DNA from: Datura wrightii
Taxonomy: Eukaryota > Streptophyta > Magnoliopsida > Solanales > Solanaceae
Direction of reading: 5' to 3'
Assembly (NCBI GenBank): GCA_035772735.1
Contig: JASDFA010000018.1
Location: forward strand, 57,690,001 to 57,754,000
DNA: 64,000 bases
Numbering within the stretch: the first letter of the stretch is position 1; the number at the start of each line of letters is the position of its first letter. This document shows, one piece after another, positions 59,508 through 64,000 of this stretch. The notes under the pieces were generated by a model, which worked only from the letters and a program-made list of their open reading frames with translations, searched no databases and had not been told where the DNA came from. The translations under genes were made by a program, and so were the position numbers.

Positions 59508-59870
59508 CTTTACGTTGAAGAACCGAAGAAACTTGATGATTTCTTTGCTTAGTGGCATGGCACGTTGATTGGGGAGGGGGGTTTGGGTGTTTGGTCGCGG
59601 AGAGGAAAAGAAATGGGGAGAAAGGGCAAGAAAATCGGGGTTAATTTAAAGAAAAACACGCGGGTCACCCGGCAACCCGGTGTGACCCGGCACCAAATAT
59701 AAGGCAACGTGTCACGGAGGGTAACGCAGAGCCCCTCCTCCGTGACACGGAGCCAACGCGTTGGCTCTCTGGAAATTTTTTAAAAATCAGGATTTAACTT
59801 CAACGTGTCACGGAGGGTAACACAGAGCCCTTCCTCCGTGACACGGAGCCAACGCCCTAGTGCACTGTCT
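59508..59870 (-). promoter_or_regulatory. Internal palindrome block and putative ORF2 promoter of element S
   Basis: 59695-59865 carries two units of cgtgtcacggagg, spacer, cctccgtgacacgg. 59661-59690 adds cgggtcaccc and gtgacccgg words. On the minus strand TTTAAATTAA (59650-59641) and a C-rich leader follow before the donor at 59507. The words match the U3 block in S's own LTRs. Confidence 0.5.
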
Positions 59871-60115
59871 CTTCATTTTAATTATTTTTTCATACCTTGC
59901 CTTATTCTTCCCAATTCCATGCATATTTGTCTCCATTTGACCTGAAAAATCACCTCACTAAATAAAATTGGTTAGATTAATAGATTTCCCTAACTAAAAT
60001 GAAAATTATTAACTAAAAATGAAAAATTTATACCAAATTAAGAAAAGAAAAAATAAAAATAAAAATTATTTAGACAAAAAAAAAGAAAAAAAAAAGAAAG
60101 AAAGAAAGTATTTTT

Positions 60116-60133
60116 CACGGGTTGCCTCCCGTG
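60116..60133 (-). promoter_or_regulatory. Post-ORF1 hairpin of element S
   Basis: CACGGG, loop ttgcct, CCCGTG on the plus strand (6-bp perfect stem), about 40 nt beyond the ORF1 stop. Identical in stem and loop complement to D 39314-39331. Confidence 0.6.
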
Positions 60134-60172
60134 CAGTGCCTGGTTTACCGTCGTGGCTCGACGTACCAAGTT

Positions 60173-61120
60173 TCACCACTTTTTGCTCCACCTTGAGGAT
60201 ATGAATCTCACCCCTAATTTCTTTTCTAATTTCCTCTTATGTTCTGGGGGTGGTGGTGAAAAATTGTAAGGACCCAGCAGTAGATGTTGCCGTTTGCACT
60301 TATTGGTCCTTAAGTAAGCGAAGTCATTTTGACTCGCTGAGTTAGCAAATTTCAAAATATACGGGGCTTGGTCCTCCTCTAGACATTTCTCTATAAGCTT
60401 GGAAGACTCTATTTCTATGTTGTCAACCAAACTTAATGTCGAAAAATGCATCGAGTGTGGTCCAATACACCTCAACTCTGAAACTGCATTATGCTTGACC
60501 TCCTTACTTGTATACTCCTTCTCAGCATCGACATCCATCTCTCCATTAATGTCCAATTGGGGATCCTCTACCTCTTCTTCCGTGAATGGATTTTTCATAA
60601 GTGTGAGCCCATCCCGGGGACACTCAAGAGATTCTAATTGCTGGGCTTCATCCAAGAATTCACCCTTGTCTTCCTCTTGGAGTTCCTCTCGAATATCGGC
60701 TAAAGTTGTTACCTGCAATTCATCACAAGCTTCAGCTTGAGTGATCATCTCCGTGAATTTGATGCTCATTCTTTCTAGAGCCTCTGCATTCTCTTCTTGC
60801 TGAATTCTCAATACTGCCATCGCCTCCTTCATTGCTTCTGATTGCTCCAAGAGTTGTTTCATCATGTTTTCTATTCGAGCTTGGCGTCCCAAGTCCTCAT
60901 TTTCAGCATGCCTATATTCAGGAAAAACAACAGAAGGATCATAGTAGGGGCTTGGGGGAGGGGAATATGCATTCGGACAGCCATCCCAATGGCCATCTTG
61001 ACCACCACATATATTACACGTGTTACATTGTTGCCACAAGTGGTGTCCTCTGCAATTCAGACAAGATTCACTAAAATATGAGTATCCACCATTGAAACCA
61101 TTTATATTCCACGATGTCAT
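60173..61120 (-). CDS. ORF1 of element S, 315-aa Cys/His-knuckle protein (reduced Gag?)
   Basis: ATG at 61120 (MTSWNINGFNGG). Two non-standard zinc knuckles: C20-x2-C23-x3-H27-x4-C32 and C35-x2-C38-x5-H44-x3-C48, against CX2CX4HX4C in normal Gag. A Pro/Tyr linker follows, then a probable coiled coil at about 75-125 (QARIENMMKQLLEQSEAMKE, ALERMSIKFTEM). The second half (about 130-240) is acidic, with a basic end (HKRKLEKKLGV). There is no capsid homology segment and no protease. The position after the primer site and the knuckles suggest a nucleocapsid-like remnant of an Athila Gag. The C-terminal 100 residues resemble nothing I know. Full-length frame, no stops. Confidence 0.75.
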   Translation of the reverse strand: MTSWNINGFNGGYSYFSESCLNCRGHHLWQQCNTCNICGGQDGHWDGCPNAYSPPPSPYYDPSVVFPEYRHAENEDLGRQARIENMMKQLLEQSEAMKEAMAVLRIQQEENAEALERMSIKFTEMITQAEACDELQVTTLADIREELQEEDKGEFLDEAQQLESLECPRDGLTLMKNPFTEEEVEDPQLDINGEMDVDAEKEYTSKEVKHNAVSELRCIGPHSMHFSTLSLVDNIEIESSKLIEKCLEEDQAPYILKFANSASQNDFAYLRTNKCKRQHLLLGPYNFSPPPPEHKRKLEKKLGVRFISSRWSKKW

Positions 61121-61263
61121 GTCAATAAGAGTATTCGAAAAAGAAAAAGTAAAAATGCAAAAGAATTAAAACAAACACTAAGACTAAGTTGTCAACACTT
61201 AAGAAGAGAAAATAGAAATACAGCAAATTTATACTTAACACAATTTCACCAATTTCCTAGTCT

Positions 61264-61280
61264 CCCCGGCAACGGCGCCA
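61264..61280 (-). promoter_or_regulatory. Primer-binding site of element S (tRNA-Asp)
   Basis: The minus strand reads TGGCGCCGTTGCCGGGG, the standard tRNA-Asp primer site of Athila-like elements, six bases from the 5' LTR. Confidence 0.9.
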
Positions 61281-61286
61281 AAAACT

Positions 61287-62715
61287 TGTTCGGGTGCTTA
61301 GGGTATATGGTTAAAACTGACACGCAAGTGCACGTGGTCAAACAAGTAATAAAGTGGCTAAGTAAGCCAAGTATCGATCCAAGGAGACTCTGGATAAGTA
61401 AAATTGCCTAGGTATACTATATTCTTATCTTACTTCTAATTATGCTAACAACAACGTAACCAACAGTTAAATAAGTTTTTGTTTAGAAATTATATATACT
61501 AAAACTATTAACAATTATTTACTGTGAATTGAAACTATGGATATGAGCATGCCAAGGTTAAGAACAAGTAATGAACTTGATTGTAATCATAATTCGGTTA
61601 TTCTTCTCTTCATGTTGCTAGCCAAGAACATTAGCCTAGAAACTAAAACTCTCGTATTTAATTTCACTTTAGAATCATAAACCATTCATCTACATTTCTG
61701 TGATCAAATGCAATTTATGACCTAGCACTACAATTCCGGTTCCTAAATTGACTAATATGGCTTTCAAGTATATTTCTATCAGGAAAGCACATCAAAACCC
61801 AATTTTTCCAAATCAAGTTAAGAACAATACCCTATTAATTCACAACTTTCCAATTTCGTGCTCTCTCGAGTGAAATTGGACTTTTTAGATGTACATTAAT
61901 GTCGGCCACACACTAATGCAGTAGAAACAAGAATTAATAGAACAACATAGAAGAAGAAGAAGAAAACCATATCATTAACAATCAAAATTCATCACCATTG
62001 TTCAAAACCTTAGCAAGGAAGAGAATTAGCCACTCATTTGTGGATTAATCATCCTAAAACAAGTGTAAATCATACATACAATTGATTGAAAGAAGAAAGG
62101 AAGAGAATAAATCCCTTAGCTTTTTCGTCCCTCAACTGCTTCTAACCCACGTCCTTGCTCCACCAAGTCTGAATTCTGAAAAATAAACCTAAGTGTGCTA
62201 TTTATAGTAGTAGGACTCTTTCCCGGAATAACAAGCAACGTGTCACGGAGGTCAATGCGGAGCACTGCCTCCGTGACACGGCGTGGACGCGGACCCTCTC
62301 TGGAATTCCAGGGTCCGGGATTATAGCCTCAACGTGGCACGGAGGCCAACGCGGAGGCCTATCTCCGTGCCACGGAGCTGTCGCGAGGCCTCACTGGAAT
62401 TTGCCAATTAATTTCCCCTCCAGGCAGTGTGCCTCCGCGATGGTAGCGTGGCACGACTCCATCGCGGAGCCCCTATACTTTGCGCATTCCAATGTCTTTT
62501 CCATGCTCGCATCCAAGTCCAACTCCGATATACTTCCAACATGCATTTTAGCTCCTAAAAATCATATTTTCCTGCAAAACAAATGCTAATCATATTGGTT
62601 AGTATAAATTTACAGTTCATTACCAATTACATGATAATATATACATATTGCACAAAAAAAAGGCGAAAATAATACGTTTGAGTATCACTTGGGCATATAA
62701 ATCTGCCCAAGATCA
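61287..62715 (-). repeat. 5' LTR of element S (1429 bp)
   Basis: Same length as the 3' LTR. Palindrome block 62470-62237, TATAAATA at 62206-62199 (minus). Differences from the other LTR are mostly transitions. Confidence 0.95.
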
Positions 62716-62720
62716 GTTAC

Positions 62721-64000
62721 TTCAAAATAAGGAGATTCTAAAATAAATCAATAACAAAAACAAGTATCAAAATTCTGATGTTGAGTCAATATTAATGGAT
62801 AACTAGGGTTTGTGTTCCCCATGGGTTCATAACTGCTTTGGGTATACACTCGTGATTATCACCAATATGTACTTATAAAACTGATAGCTTAGGTTCATTC
62901 AAATGACCGGCCAGTCCCTATTGAATGACTATACTCAATCACTCGACCAAGTCTCATGAGCGGTTTCAACTATCCTTTATCACTAAGTTCTATATTTAAC
63001 TATCCTGCGACCACAACTCAAGTTAATACAATGATTATTACAATCAAGGCTCTATTATAATTCTCTTTTCCTAATCTCTACCTCTTCAACCAAAGCAAGT
63101 AAAGAATTCGTACATGTCCTAACGTTGCACACAATTAAGAAATGTTTAAGCATGAAGAGAATACAATATAAGTATTTGTATTGGTTTTAAAATCACTTTG
63201 TGTAACCCTAGCTTGTTAATCCATCGTGGTTCCCACAACCCTAGCTATGGAGGTTATAGCCTCTCATGGTTGTAAGGTTGTGAATTATATTAGTGATTAA
63301 GAACATAAATCAATACTTGCAAGAATGAATGATAAAAACACTTCCTTTAATTATTCAGCAAAATCCTGAAGAACAAGTAGCAAGAACAAGATAAATTCAA
63401 GAAAAGGTTGATCACAAGTTGAATCAACTCAATTCTTCTAAAAATCTCTTCTCTCCTTGTACTTTTGTGTCTTTCCTACTTGTCTACCATTGTCTCTAGA
63501 AAAATAAAACCTTAAAACATATTTATACAGACACAAGAATCCTTTTCCTAGGCTAACTGGATGAATTTCCATATCTGGTGCCGCAGTCGTCACGAGCAAT
63601 GTTACGATCCATAGCATCATCCTACGACTTGTATCCTCCTATCGTACCTTGCATTGTTGGCTCAATTTTGGCGACGTATTGGATCCTGGTACGATTTTAC
63701 CTCCATCATACGATCCGTACTGAGCACCTGTGGTTTGATTCTAAAACTTTGGAATTCTTCTGAAGTTCATCACGACCGTCATGGTGCGACTCCTACCTTA
63801 TTCCCATGGGTCGTACTGTCTTTCCATAGTAGGAGTGTGCACCTTATGCAAGTTTTCTGGATCTTGTCACGATTTCATCACCACGAATCATACCAGCTTG
63901 GTATGACATGTACTGAGACTCACACATTGCATCTTTTCAACTTAGCCTTCTACTGTTTTTCACGACCAGTAGTATGACTTGTAGGTCCTTCCTACGACTC
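62721..64000 (-). repeat. 5' LTR of element C, part right of S, cut by window edge
   Basis: Continues from 54238 after S and its target duplication (62716-62720). Homologous to 48949-50225 of the left LTR. TATAAATA on minus at 63527-63520 and the start of the palindrome block (63575 onward) are visible. The LTR end is outside the window. Confidence 0.85.

Larger units (their letters stand above)
54239..62715 (-). mobile_element. Element S: young two-ORF LTR retrotransposon lacking all enzymes
   Basis: 8477 bp, tgttcgggtgc to aagatca, with perfect target duplication gttac (54234-54238, 62716-62720); the empty site is in C's left LTR (about 48943-48947). Both LTRs are 1429 bp with about 21 differences by hand count (about 98.5% identity). 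Minus-strand order: 5' LTR, canonical tRNA-Asp primer site, ORF1 (61120-60173), post-pol hairpin, palindrome block, intron, ORF2 (58801-57581), untranslated region, purine tract, 3' LTR. Both ORFs are uninterrupted. Protease, RT, RNase H and integrase are absent without scars in the reading frames, so mobility must depend on a helper such as an intact relative of D. Confidence 0.9.
48808..64000 (-). mobile_element. Element C: Athila-like gypsy with RT-RNase H-integrase, running off the window
   Basis: Same LTR family as A. Left (3') LTR is 48808-50401, internal 50402-54096, right (5') LTR 54097-54238 plus 62721 to beyond 64000. S is inserted in the right LTR. The LTR start is TAATAACG (TG mutated to TA) on the left and TGATAACG on the right. 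The tRNA-Asp-type primer site is at 54076-54092. It has pol from RT onward but no gag, protease or ORF2; the leader to the first pol codon is only about 155 bp. Frames are broken. Confidence 0.85.

Overview
This is nuclear DNA of a flowering plant, most likely Solanaceae. The evidence is an intronless FERONIA-type receptor kinase with a 5' UTR intron, AT-rich intergenic DNA, and dense nested Ty3/gypsy LTR retrotransposons with tRNA-Asp-type or tRNA-Met-type primer sites. Species was not determined. I see no tRNA, rRNA or CRISPR locus.

Layout. 1-9961 is the gene-proximal part: a full-length FERONIA-like gene on the minus strand (1880-4546, 5' UTR intron 4577-5052), a promoter with a repeated module and a G-rich tract, a TIR element that has captured the end of a GDSL esterase/lipase gene (about 5769-6899), and two local tandem duplications. 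From 9962 to the right edge almost everything is LTR retrotransposon, nested several layers deep.

Nesting. Element A (9962-32950, minus) carries gag-protease and an extra ORF2. Its left LTR holds element B1 (11433-18945, minus, gag only) and its right LTR holds element B2 (27485-31711, plus, almost all internal sequence deleted). Next come an LTR of family E (33084-35046, minus), a truncated LTR of another family (35315-37731), and element D (37732-46491, plus: integrase, ORF2, and a nested solo LTR at 43214-44669). D interrupts the gag start of element F (46492-48807, minus). Element C (48808 to beyond 64000, minus: RT-RNase H-integrase) lies inside F's LTR, and C's right LTR is split by element S (54239-62715, minus).

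Most notable. S is young by structure: a perfect 5-bp target duplication and two 1429-bp LTRs with about 21 differences by hand count. It has two uninterrupted ORFs (a 315-aa Cys/His-knuckle protein and a 406-aa ORF2) and no protease, RT or integrase. ORF2 homologues lie in three elements of two different LTR families. Each is preceded by a second copy of the short-palindrome block that also sits just upstream of the LTR TATA box, and by a plausible 5' UTR intron. This suggests ORF2 is a separately promoted gene module carried by retrotransposons. Elements A and C share an LTR family and hold non-overlapping halves of one polyprotein. All functional statements about these modules are inference from sequence structure.
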